From a virus, in IMG/VR virus record IMGVR_UViG_3300005647_000013, positions 1-36,372 of that record: DNA of 36,372 nucleotides. The stretch is one strand, 5' to 3'. Below the pieces are notes generated by a model. That model ran no database searches and was not told where the DNA came from. It saw only the letters and a program-made list of their open reading frames with translations. A program made the position numbers and the translations under genes. Shown one piece after another: positions 16,183 through 22,775 of the stretch (positions are counted from its first letter, which is position 1; every line of letters starts with the position of its first letter).

Positions 16183-16511
16183 TGGATTTGATAAGCATGA
16201 AGGAAAATATATTTTCGAATATTTCAAGACGATATCGTGAATGTTTAATATGCGGAGAAGTATTTAAAAAAATAACAATAACTCATCTTAAGTACAAACA
16301 TGCCATGGATTTTCAAGATTATTATGCATTGGAAAATGATTATTTTAAACTTGAACCAATTCAGCATAACTTTTTTGAACAACCTGAAAGGGATTTAAAA
16401 ATATTATTTGAAATAATGTATAATTACAATGACATGGAAATTCCAGGTAGCATAAAAGAAGAGGATTTATCATATGACTATAAAATAAAAGACAATGGGA
16501 CTAACAGTTAA
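16179..16511 (+). CDS. MucR/Ros-type zinc-finger protein, 110 aa (possible homing endonuclease remnant)
   Basis: Residues about 22-50 hold CLICGEVFKKITITHLKYKH, a C-x2-C...H-x4-H finger followed by the (A/D)M-F-x-x-Y motif seen in Ros/MucR-like fingers. The same module opens the endonuclease gene at 16976, where it is followed by a nuclease domain. Here only about 60 more acidic residues follow, without nuclease motifs, so this may be a truncated relative of that enzyme or a regulator of its own. It overlaps the GIY-YIG gene by four bases. Confidence 0.65.
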   Translation: MMDLISMKENIFSNISRRYRECLICGEVFKKITITHLKYKHAMDFQDYYALENDYFKLEPIQHNFFEQPERDLKILFEIMYNYNDMEIPGSIKEEDLSYDYKIKDNGTNS

Positions 16512-16674
16512 ACAATTAAGAAATATCAAAGAAGGAGAAATCAACGATTTAAAAATAGCAACTAATCTTATCGATTATGCATTAACTTACGATTCGACCG
16601 ATATGTTATTTAAGATTGATCCTTTGATAGCAAGAGAAGCACTTATTAATTATGTCAATCTAAAGAATGAGTAA
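16495..16674 (+). CDS. Hypothetical protein, 59 aa
   Basis: The product (begins MGLTVKQLRNIKEGEINDLK) looks like a small helical protein with alternating charges. It overlaps the preceding zinc-finger gene by 17 bases and the membrane-protein gene by 8 bases, an arrangement that supports expression. The LTVKQLRNIKEGEINDLKIA part resembles small phage proteins generally, but no family is assigned. It is cargo inside the split polymerase locus. Confidence 0.5.
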   Translation: MGLTVKQLRNIKEGEINDLKIATNLIDYALTYDSTDMLFKIDPLIAREALINYVNLKNE

Positions 16675-16921
16675 ATCTAAAGCATATTTCAAATTATTTA
16701 TTGGCGCATTTATTCAAGTTCTTCTAGTCGTTGTTAATATCGTATATATTGCCAATTCTAACTTAGTTGGAATGACAATATCATCATTTCTATTATCTTA
16801 TAATTGGACATTAAACGTTACCAGCGTTAAGGCTGCAAACAGATTAGAAAGAGTAATATATGCAGCAGGCGCAGCCTTAGGGACAGTAACAGGGTATTTT
16901 TTGAGTAATGTTTTAAACTAG
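16667..16921 (+). CDS. Small membrane protein, 84 aa
   Basis: Two or three hydrophobic segments are visible: residues about 8-28 (FKLFIGAFIQVLLVVVNIVY), a weaker stretch at about 33-45, and a C-terminal segment (AAGAALGTVTGYFLSNVL, about 66-83). The segment between them carries a short polar loop with VKAANRLERV. It should sit in the inner membrane. It is cargo between the two polymerase parts and has no sign of a homing function, so it may be a passenger gene trapped when endonuclease genes inserted on either side. Confidence 0.6.
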   Translation: MSKSKAYFKLFIGAFIQVLLVVVNIVYIANSNLVGMTISSFLLSYNWTLNVTSVKAANRLERVIYAAGAALGTVTGYFLSNVLN

Positions 16922-16975
16922 AAAAGTTATTAAAAAGATACACAGACACTACTTATATATAAAGGTATCAGTATA

Positions 16976-17815
16976 ATGAATGATGACACAAATAGAATCC
17001 AATGCTTAGAATGTTTAAATTGGTATAAACGAATATCAACCACTCACCTGAAACATAAACATGATATGACGTTTAAATCGTATTCAGCAAAATTCCCAGG
17101 CGCAGTTTTAGAACATCCATCAATTACTGCTAAGAGAAAGCAGACACTTGAAAATATGATAAAGCGATATGGTGTTGAAAAAGGACAGCATCGTTGGCAA
17201 ATTTATTGTAATCGTCAGGCAGAAACAAATAGCTTTGAATATATGTCTCAGCAACATGGAATGACTAAAAAAGAATTTGATCAGTTTAATAAAAATAAAA
17301 TAAAGAAAGCACTTCGACAAACACGTATCAACAATAATTTTAATAATGGACCAAAAATTAAACAACCTCATGAGCGTATTTCAGAATATAAATCATTTAG
17401 GGAATTTATAATGTCTGAATATAACTGGACAAGTGATGATTATGAATATTATAAAGATGAAAATCGAATTGAAGCCAATAAGTTTGGAAATTATAGCAAT
17501 ATATCTCAGGAGTTATTTTGGAATATATACGAATTTTTGCCCCCGGCAAAGAAAGACGAGGCCTTATTTGCAGAAAATTATGGAGAATATAAATTGGTAA
17601 CAAATGGCAGATATTACAAATTCGATTTTTTATTGGGAGACAAGATAATAGAATTTGATTGCAAATACTGGCACGACCCAGAAAAAGATAAATTCAGAGA
17701 CGAATTAACAAATTCATTTGGATTTACTATATTGAGGGTAAATTACATAGATTACAAAGAAAATCCATTAAAGGTACTAAGAAAATGTTTAAATTATTTG
17801 GAAAATGAAAATTAA
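16976..17815 (+). CDS. Vsr-like PD-(D/E)XK homing endonuclease with MucR-type zinc finger
   Basis: The N-terminus has CLECLNWYKRISTTHLKHKH (residues about 11-30), the same zinc-finger module as in the gene at 16179. A basic helical middle follows. The C-terminal domain KFDFLLGDKIIEFDCKYWHD (about 215-234), then a Glu-free loop and FGFTILRVNY, matches the Vsr-like (EDxHD) fold with Asp, Glu and His active-site residues, a known family of phage homing enzymes. The stop overlaps the start of the second polymerase gene by 11 bases, so it is flush with that gene and the polymerase locus is its probable target. Whether it or the GIY-YIG enzyme was first cannot be told. Confidence 0.82.
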   Translation: MNDDTNRIQCLECLNWYKRISTTHLKHKHDMTFKSYSAKFPGAVLEHPSITAKRKQTLENMIKRYGVEKGQHRWQIYCNRQAETNSFEYMSQQHGMTKKEFDQFNKNKIKKALRQTRINNNFNNGPKIKQPHERISEYKSFREFIMSEYNWTSDDYEYYKDENRIEANKFGNYSNISQELFWNIYEFLPPAKKDEALFAENYGEYKLVTNGRYYKFDFLLGDKIIEFDCKYWHDPEKDKFRDELTNSFGFTILRVNYIDYKENPLKVLRKCLNYLENEN

Positions 17816-18719
17816 AAATATAACACAACTAGCTGATAATCAACATAATACATATTATAATTTTTGTATATATACTGATACGGACAGCATATTCGAACCA
17901 ATAGAACCATTATTTGTGCATCGCCATGGACCTATGGATAACTATACTGATGAAGAAATTATTGCATTATCAAAACCAATAATCAATGATGTCCAATCTT
18001 ACATTAATAAAAGTTACGATACATATGCTTTAAAGTTGCATAATGTAACAGATCACGGGTGGGATATAAAGCAAGAATTAATTGCAAAAAGAGCATTATG
18101 GATAGCTAAAAAACGTTATGCTCAATGGATTGTAGACGAAGAAGGTGTAGCTAAAAACAAAATGGATGTAAAGGGATTGGATTCAGTCAGGGCAGATTTT
18201 CCATTAAAATTTAAATCATTTGTTGAAAAGATATTAGATTGTATATTACATGACTCTTCGAAAGAGGAATTAAACGAAATGGTAAGAGATTTCAAACAAT
18301 CATTGCCAACACAAAAGCTATCAGACATATTAATACCAGTAGGAGTTAACAGCCTAGACAAATGGAAAACTGGTAAATTTGGAGAGTTTAAAAAAAGAAC
18401 GCCAGTTCATTATAAAGCAGCTTTGAATCACAATGCTTTAATGGATAAATTAGGTATAGCATCGATGCCTCCTATAAAAGAAGGAGACAAAATTATGTGG
18501 GCATATCTAATAGATAATCCATGGAAGTTTGATTCGTTTGCAATATCTAGAGAAAGCAATCCTCCAGAAATATTAGAATATATGGAAACATATGCAGACC
18601 GAGTTAGAATATTTGAAAGCAGATTAGAAAACAAAATCCAAAATTATTGGGATGCATTAGATTTTGGTAATATAGAATTCAATGCATTAATTAATAAATT
18701 TTTCAATTTTAAAAAATAA
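17805..18719 (+). CDS. Family B DNA polymerase, C-terminal part (motif C, thumb)
   Basis: This is the second half of the polymerase begun at 13313. It starts MKIKNITQLADNQHNTYYNF and reaches motif C, YTDTDSIF, at residues 23-30, with the two metal-binding aspartates. Downstream, AKKRYAQWIVDEEG and KMDVKGLD match the T4 gp43 segments KAKKRYALNVYD and LKIMGME, and the C-terminal region forms the thumb. The 304 residues plus the 608 of the first part equal about 912, close to the 898 of T4 gp43. The ATG overlaps the endonuclease gene stop. The first 20 residues have no clear match in the first gene's tail, so the exact join is unknown. Confidence 0.9.
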   Translation: MKIKNITQLADNQHNTYYNFCIYTDTDSIFEPIEPLFVHRHGPMDNYTDEEIIALSKPIINDVQSYINKSYDTYALKLHNVTDHGWDIKQELIAKRALWIAKKRYAQWIVDEEGVAKNKMDVKGLDSVRADFPLKFKSFVEKILDCILHDSSKEELNEMVRDFKQSLPTQKLSDILIPVGVNSLDKWKTGKFGEFKKRTPVHYKAALNHNALMDKLGIASMPPIKEGDKIMWAYLIDNPWKFDSFAISRESNPPEILEYMETYADRVRIFESRLENKIQNYWDALDFGNIEFNALINKFFNFKK

Positions 18720-18737
18720 AATGGAAATGCAGATAAA

Positions 18738-18769
18738 TTTGGATATGTGAAATATTTTACGTATATTTA
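18738..18769 (+). promoter_or_regulatory. Bacteroidota-type promoter before the sliding clamp
   Basis: TTTG at 18738-18741, 20 bases, TATATTTA at 18762-18769. The spacer contains GTGAAATATTTTAC (18747-18760), a near-perfect inverted repeat (6 of 7 pairs) and the closest relative of the copy at 1523-1536. It lies 22 bases before the clamp ATG. Confidence 0.72.
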
Positions 18770-18791
18770 AGCCACTTCAAAATTAAAAAAA

Positions 18792-19523
18792 ATGATAAAT
18801 AAATCGAGTATCTTAAAATTCATTCAGAAATATAATCTGGATGCAAACGCTTCAGGAAGACCTGATAATGCTATAAAAATGGTTTCAGATGGAACAAAAT
18901 TAACGACGTCTTTTATTACTGAGGATAAGAGTTTATTAGGTTTCGTCCAAGTTTTGAATGTTGAATTTCCAATAGGAGAATTCGGTGTTTACGAAACCAC
19001 TAAGTTGGAAAACATGATCAAGATCCTTCAAAATGAATTCAACATTACTGTTCAAGAAGTTGGAGGAAGAAAAGCTAACATTCTATTAAAAGACGATCAA
19101 TTCAATGTAACATTTGTATTGTCAGATTTAGATGTTATAAAAGCACCACCAGAATTAAAGGATATACCAACTGGAGAAGTAACAATTGAAGTAAACTCAA
19201 TTTTTACAGATAACTATATTAAGGCTAAAAAGGCGATCGCTGAATCAGATGTTATAGCCTTTACCAATAACAATGGATCTATTGAGTTAGTTGTTAATTA
19301 TTCCAAAACAAATACAAACAACATTAAAATTCCAATAGACGTTGAAGCACCTGCTGGTTTTGAAACATTGTTATTTGATGGAAATCAATTTTTAGACGTT
19401 TTAAACTCAAATAAAGACGCAGAAACAGGAAAGGTTTCATTGAGTTCTCAAGGATTGTTAATAGCAACATTTTCTGGAGAAGATTTTAGATCTAAATATT
19501 ATTTAGTAGCTGGACAACAATAA
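18792..19523 (+). CDS. Sliding clamp (T4 gp45-like)
   Basis: This 243-residue protein should form the ring that tethers the polymerase to DNA. The length is close to T4 gp45 (228), and the order of strands fits: an N-terminal helix (SSILKFIQKYNLD), the acidic FPIGEFGVYETTKLENMIKI, the two-domain layout with LLFDGNQFLDVLN in the second half, and the C-terminal FRSKYYLVA that matches the last clamp strand. It follows the polymerase with its own strong promoter, which would make the clamp more abundant than the polymerase. The clamp loader is encoded at 22772-26299. Confidence 0.85.
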   Translation: MINKSSILKFIQKYNLDANASGRPDNAIKMVSDGTKLTTSFITEDKSLLGFVQVLNVEFPIGEFGVYETTKLENMIKILQNEFNITVQEVGGRKANILLKDDQFNVTFVLSDLDVIKAPPELKDIPTGEVTIEVNSIFTDNYIKAKKAIAESDVIAFTNNNGSIELVVNYSKTNTNNIKIPIDVEAPAGFETLLFDGNQFLDVLNSNKDAETGKVSLSSQGLLIATFSGEDFRSKYYLVAGQQ

Positions 19524-19528
19524 TTCAA

Positions 19529-20188
19529 ATGAAATTATCAATAGAAGAAATATTAGAAGAAGCAAGCGGGTTATATATTAGGAATGAAGTGATTAGTGCG
19601 GTAAATAGCTTTGAAGCAAATGTGCCTTACGAATTATTGCCACAATTATATGATATAGCTTTTAAAAGCATTGTTCACGAACATGAAGAAACTTCGCCAA
19701 TGTATAAAGACCATACGATCTTGCAAGGAAAACACATCACTCAGGCGATCAAAAAATTAGCTAAAAGATTGAATTTATTGTATCGGGGTAAGGATATCGA
19801 TATTGTGGTATGTAACATGCAAGACTCTTTCATGTTTGTATCTAAGTTGTTGTCATATTTAGAATTTGATTTTGAATTCTATACTAAATATCAATATGAC
19901 AACAAAGCTGAGCAAGACGATGTTGACAACGAAAGGTATTCAGTTGTCATAGCTTATGAAGAAACAGATCAGATAGTGGATTATTGCGCCGAAATTCAAG
20001 GACAGGAAGTATACTTAGTAGGTCCCAACAAGCCAGCAGTAATAGCCGATAATCGAAACTTTGCAATGTCTGCAATAACTTTAGTAGATGATGAAAGTGT
20101 TAATGGGTATGTCTGTGGCTATGGTAAAAAAGACCACAATAGTAGGTGGCCACAAACAAAATCAATTTCTTTAATGGAAAAAATATGA
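19529..20188 (+). CDS. Degenerate phosphoribosyltransferase-like protein
   Basis: The 219-residue protein aligns with the phosphoribosyltransferase at 20473: IVVCNMQDSFMFVSKLLS against SICVLRGGFMFFTHVMKS, then a strand reading YSVVIAYEETDQ in the place of the PRPP loop YFYDDILDSGNT, and a C-terminal GYVCGYGKKDHNSRWPQTKS against EWLTGWGMDDLNGLNRNSR. The PRPP-binding D-D-x-x-D-S-G-x-T is therefore lost, so it is probably not catalytic. It might act as a partner or regulator of the active copy. The N-terminal extra domain (about 75 residues) is unrecognised. It follows the clamp by five bases. Confidence 0.55.
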   Translation: MKLSIEEILEEASGLYIRNEVISAVNSFEANVPYELLPQLYDIAFKSIVHEHEETSPMYKDHTILQGKHITQAIKKLAKRLNLLYRGKDIDIVVCNMQDSFMFVSKLLSYLEFDFEFYTKYQYDNKAEQDDVDNERYSVVIAYEETDQIVDYCAEIQGQEVYLVGPNKPAVIADNRNFAMSAITLVDDESVNGYVCGYGKKDHNSRWPQTKSISLMEKI

Positions 20189-20391
20189 TAGAAACAATTC
20201 GACATTTATTAGGTATTTGTGGAGAAAATCATCCATCTTTATTAACAATTATATTTGGCGCCAGCGGGTTGGGCTTTTCAATTAAATATTTTTATTTTTA
20301 TTATGGCGAAAAAATTCAAACGTGGAGACAGGTTTTTAGCAAAATACGAAGGAAAGGTAAGGAACTTTATATACGCCCAACATCGAAGTAG
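20185..20391 (+). CDS. Small hypothetical protein, 68 aa, hydrophobic segment
   Basis: The ATG overlaps the stop of the previous gene in an ATGA arrangement, which is why the start at 20185 is preferred to an ATG 39 bases upstream. Residues about 18-41 form a hydrophobic stretch (SLLTIIFGASGLGFSIKYFY) that could span the membrane, followed by a basic tail. Its 3' half overlaps the next small gene in another frame by 89 bases, so one of the two may not be real. Confidence 0.45.
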   Translation: MIETIRHLLGICGENHPSLLTIIFGASGLGFSIKYFYFYYGEKIQTWRQVFSKIRRKGKELYIRPTSK

Positions 20392-20476
20392 AAAGACCTT
20401 TTATGCCGTATTAGTAAGCGAAAATAATCTCTATATTGTAGAAAAATTAGTAATACTTGACAAAAGAAACTTATGA
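20303..20476 (+). CDS. Small basic protein, 57 aa
   Basis: The product begins MAKKFKRGDRFLAKYEGKVR and is strongly basic with a beta-strand pattern (FYAVLVSENNLYIVEKLVIL), suggesting a small nucleic-acid-binding or SH3-like fold. Its stop overlaps the phosphoribosyltransferase ATG (ATGA), which supports coupling. It lies out of frame over the 3' half of the gene at 20185. Confidence 0.5.
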   Translation: MAKKFKRGDRFLAKYEGKVRNFIYAQHRSRKTFYAVLVSENNLYIVEKLVILDKRNL

Positions 20477-21000
20477 AAAAAGCATATTTTGAACATGATA
20501 TTGAAAATGCAATCAGAAGAAACATAACTAAGAAAATTGAAGAATGCGAATACGATAATTCAGATCCAATATTATCAATATGTGTTTTAAGAGGCGGATT
20601 CATGTTTTTCACGCATGTTATGAAATCAATTAGCTTAGATATTAATACTCACATTGATTTTATTCGAACCCGTTCGTATAATGGAAAGACACAAGAAGAG
20701 TTCATAGAAATTATGAACAACATTAATATTCCAGAAGGTGTTAAAAGGATTTATTTTTATGACGACATTTTAGATTCTGGAAATACTGCAAAGGGCCTAG
20801 CGAAACATGTTAATGGAGCTTATGATTTATATTTTGTAGCATTATGTAAAAGGAAAGGAGTTGACCATTCATTTTTAAATGACTACTACAGAGAAATAAT
20901 CACTGGAATTGAGGTGGAAGAAGGAGAATGGCTCACGGGATGGGGTATGGATGACCTAAATGGTTTAAATAGAAATTCAAGAGTAATAAATATCATATAA
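20473..21000 (+). CDS. Hypoxanthine/guanine-type phosphoribosyltransferase
   Basis: The enzyme class joins a purine base to PRPP to make a nucleotide. The 175-residue protein has the class I features: VLRGGFMFFTHV (purine-site loop region LRGG), RTRSYNGK (flexible loop, usually SxYxG), the PRPP loop RIYFYDDILDSGNTAKGL with the two acidic residues and SGNT, and a C-terminal purine-binding segment EEGEWLTGWGMDD (usually ...vGyGlD). This matches the bacterial Hpt/Xpt layout. It is immediately followed by queD without a gap. In a phage with preQ0 DNA a guanine salvage enzyme could reuse the guanine released by DpdA; that is inference. Confidence 0.88.
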   Translation: MKKAYFEHDIENAIRRNITKKIEECEYDNSDPILSICVLRGGFMFFTHVMKSISLDINTHIDFIRTRSYNGKTQEEFIEIMNNINIPEGVKRIYFYDDILDSGNTAKGLAKHVNGAYDLYFVALCKRKGVDHSFLNDYYREIITGIEVEEGEWLTGWGMDDLNGLNRNSRVINII

Positions 21001-21459
21001 ATGTATCAATCAACAAAAATAAAAGACGGTTATAGTACTACTTTCAGGCAATGGAGAGCAGAAAAGACTCATTGTCGTTTCTTACATGGTTATGGGACTT
21101 CTGTAAAATTTACATTTCAAGGCCAATTAGATCCTAGAAATTGGGTGTTTGATTTCGGAGGCTTTAAAAGGGCAAAATGCCTGATAGATGGAGTAAGCCC
21201 AGACGAATGGTTAAGTTGGTTACTAGATCATACTACGATTATAGCAGAAGATGACCCAGCATTAGAGCAATTCCTAGATCTAGATTCCATGGGAATAATT
21301 CAATTGAGAATAGTAGAAGATACTGGAGCAGAAAGATTTGCAGAATTTATAGGAAATCACATAGCGGCTTGGGTAGACGCCGAAACTGGGGGAAGGGTGA
21401 GACTAGTTTCATGTGAATTCAGAGAACACGAAAAAAATTCAGCAACGTATTTCTTATAA
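21001..21459 (+). CDS. queD: 6-carboxytetrahydropterin synthase QueD-like protein
   Basis: QueD converts dihydroneopterin triphosphate to 6-carboxytetrahydropterin, the second step to preQ0. The 152 residues match the variant PTPS branch with TTFRQWRAEKTHCRFLHGYG, then NWVFDFGGFK, LDHTTIIAEDDP, AERFAEFI and a C-terminal CEFREHEKNSATY. The Cys in THCRFLHG corresponds to the catalytic cysteine, and the DH of LDHT and the Glu of CEFREH to the other active-site residues. The usual second zinc His of the LHGHS motif is Tyr here (LHGYG). It begins one base after the phosphoribosyltransferase stop, far from the other preQ0 genes of the window. Confidence 0.82.
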   Translation: MYQSTKIKDGYSTTFRQWRAEKTHCRFLHGYGTSVKFTFQGQLDPRNWVFDFGGFKRAKCLIDGVSPDEWLSWLLDHTTIIAEDDPALEQFLDLDSMGIIQLRIVEDTGAERFAEFIGNHIAAWVDAETGGRVRLVSCEFREHEKNSATYFL

Positions 21460-21463
21460 TATC

Positions 21464-21513
21464 TGCGCATAAGAATGGTCAAAAGGCCTTGTGTGTTAAA
21501 TTTTTGCGCATAA
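21464..21513 (+). repeat. Direct repeat TGCGCATAA (two copies)
   Basis: TGCGCATAA at 21464-21472 and again at 21505-21513, 41 bases apart start to start, in the 82-base gap after queD. Each copy contains the palindrome TGCGCA. The second copy is followed by an A/T-only stretch (AAAAATTTTTAAATTTTTAAA). It might be a protein-binding site; no promoter with the 20-base spacing is seen here. Confidence 0.4.
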
Positions 21514-21541
21514 AAAATTTTTAAATTTTTAAATACAAATT

Positions 21542-21757
21542 ATGAAAAAAACAAATTTATACTGGAAAGTTAAAATAACTAGACTAGTCGAACAAGCAGA
21601 TACTGGAAAGATTAAAAAATCTAATGAAGATTATCTAGTCAATGCCGTCAGTCCAACAGATGCAGAAGCAAAGATTACAGAGATGCTAAGGACCGATGTA
21701 TTTGAATGGTCTGTGACTAGTATTACAGAGACTAAATACCTTAAGATAATTGAGTAG
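21542..21757 (+). CDS. DUF4494-like small protein, 71 aa
   Basis: The sequence pattern LYWKVKITRLVEQADTGKIK, then SNEDYLVNAVSPTDAEAKI and a C-terminal FEWSVTSITETKYLKIIE, follows the layout I recall for DUF4494 (W-x-V-K...G...YLVxAxSxTEAEA), a family found mainly in Bacteroidota and their phages. Its function is unknown. It supports a Bacteroidota host. The stop overlaps the start of the next gene. Confidence 0.6.
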   Translation: MKKTNLYWKVKITRLVEQADTGKIKKSNEDYLVNAVSPTDAEAKITEMLRTDVFEWSVTSITETKYLKIIE

Positions 21758-22775
21758 GACTCTACACATTATTGACACAATATGTCCGTATAATTGGATA
21801 AATTCTGAGTGGAGAGTTATCCAACCACATTTATCGGAAGATCTTCAACTATACGGACTAAAAACAAATCTAATATCAGTTAATCGAGTCATTCCAAATA
21901 GCAATTATTTGCATCGAGTAAATTTTAATAATCTATTAATGGCAAAATTGTTTAAAGAGATCGATAACATTAGATCTGGAGACATTGTATTATTCACAGA
22001 TGCAAGAAATGACATTGCAATGCATCTTCAGGAATATACAAAGTTAAACTCTGTTGACATATTTTCAATCGGAATTTGGAATGACGGAATTTGGAATGTA
22101 ACTGGAATGTATTATAATAGCTTCCAACGTTCTAGGAAAGCGTATGTCGTGAGATATGAGAAGCACTTAGCCAACATATACAATATTAATATAACAACGA
22201 CACAGAAGCACCAAAAAGACTTTACAGGTAAAATATTCAAACCTGCAACCTTAATGAATTTACCATTCGAATATCTAAAGATAGAATATGGTAATGATAA
22301 GTTAATGACTTCTGAAATTGCATTTAATGTAAAATCAAATCCATATACAAAAAATGCATCCCAAAAAATGATAGGCATTTTACAAAAAGAATTAACAGAA
22401 TATAATTTTATAGATTTGCAGCAAATTAAAAATAATTTTTATCTGCAAACTAAATATATTCTTAAATCTGCCATGGCATTAATTAACATGCAAGAATTAA
22501 ATTTAAACCCAAGTGACTATTATCATGCATTATGTTTAGGGGCATTGCCATTAACAATAAAATCTCAGGCATTAATTGACATGGGTATAAATATTGGATG
22601 TAGTCCTAAATTAATAAAACCTCCTTTTATAAATTTTATTAGAAATCGAAAGGAATTTTTAAACACTATTAAATCATATATAGAAAATTATCAAGAAAAT
22701 AAAATTAAGATCTTTAAACAATTTGATCCTCATTATACTAAAGATAATTTCATTTCATTAATAACTAACTTATGA
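21750..22775 (+). CDS. Possible GT-B glycosyltransferase-like protein, 341 aa
   Basis: I recognise this only weakly. The N-terminal half has a Rossmann-like beginning (TLHIIDTICPYNWINSEWRV) and GDIVLFTDARNDI. The C-terminal half has YYHALCLGALPLTIKSQALI, which resembles the xxEAxxxGxxPxI sugar-nucleotide site of GT-B enzymes. There is no signal peptide. The best start is TTG at 21750, which overlaps the previous stop, because no ATG precedes the conserved N-terminal strand. The stop overlaps the clamp-loader ATG by four bases. Two clearer glycosyltransferases lie at 28455 and 29731. It could also be an unrelated phage protein. Confidence 0.55.
   Translation: MSRTLHIIDTICPYNWINSEWRVIQPHLSEDLQLYGLKTNLISVNRVIPNSNYLHRVNFNNLLMAKLFKEIDNIRSGDIVLFTDARNDIAMHLQEYTKLNSVDIFSIGIWNDGIWNVTGMYYNSFQRSRKAYVVRYEKHLANIYNINITTTQKHQKDFTGKIFKPATLMNLPFEYLKIEYGNDKLMTSEIAFNVKSNPYTKNASQKMIGILQKELTEYNFIDLQQIKNNFYLQTKYILKSAMALINMQELNLNPSDYYHALCLGALPLTIKSQALIDMGINIGCSPKLIKPPFINFIRNRKEFLNTIKSYIENYQENKIKIFKQFDPHYTKDNFISLITNL

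Noticed and set aside
17805-17870. Intein inserted at motif C of the polymerase
   Set aside because: Motif C (YTDTDS) is continuous and no splice-junction Cys/Ser with a terminal HN is found on either side; a split gene or intron explains it better.
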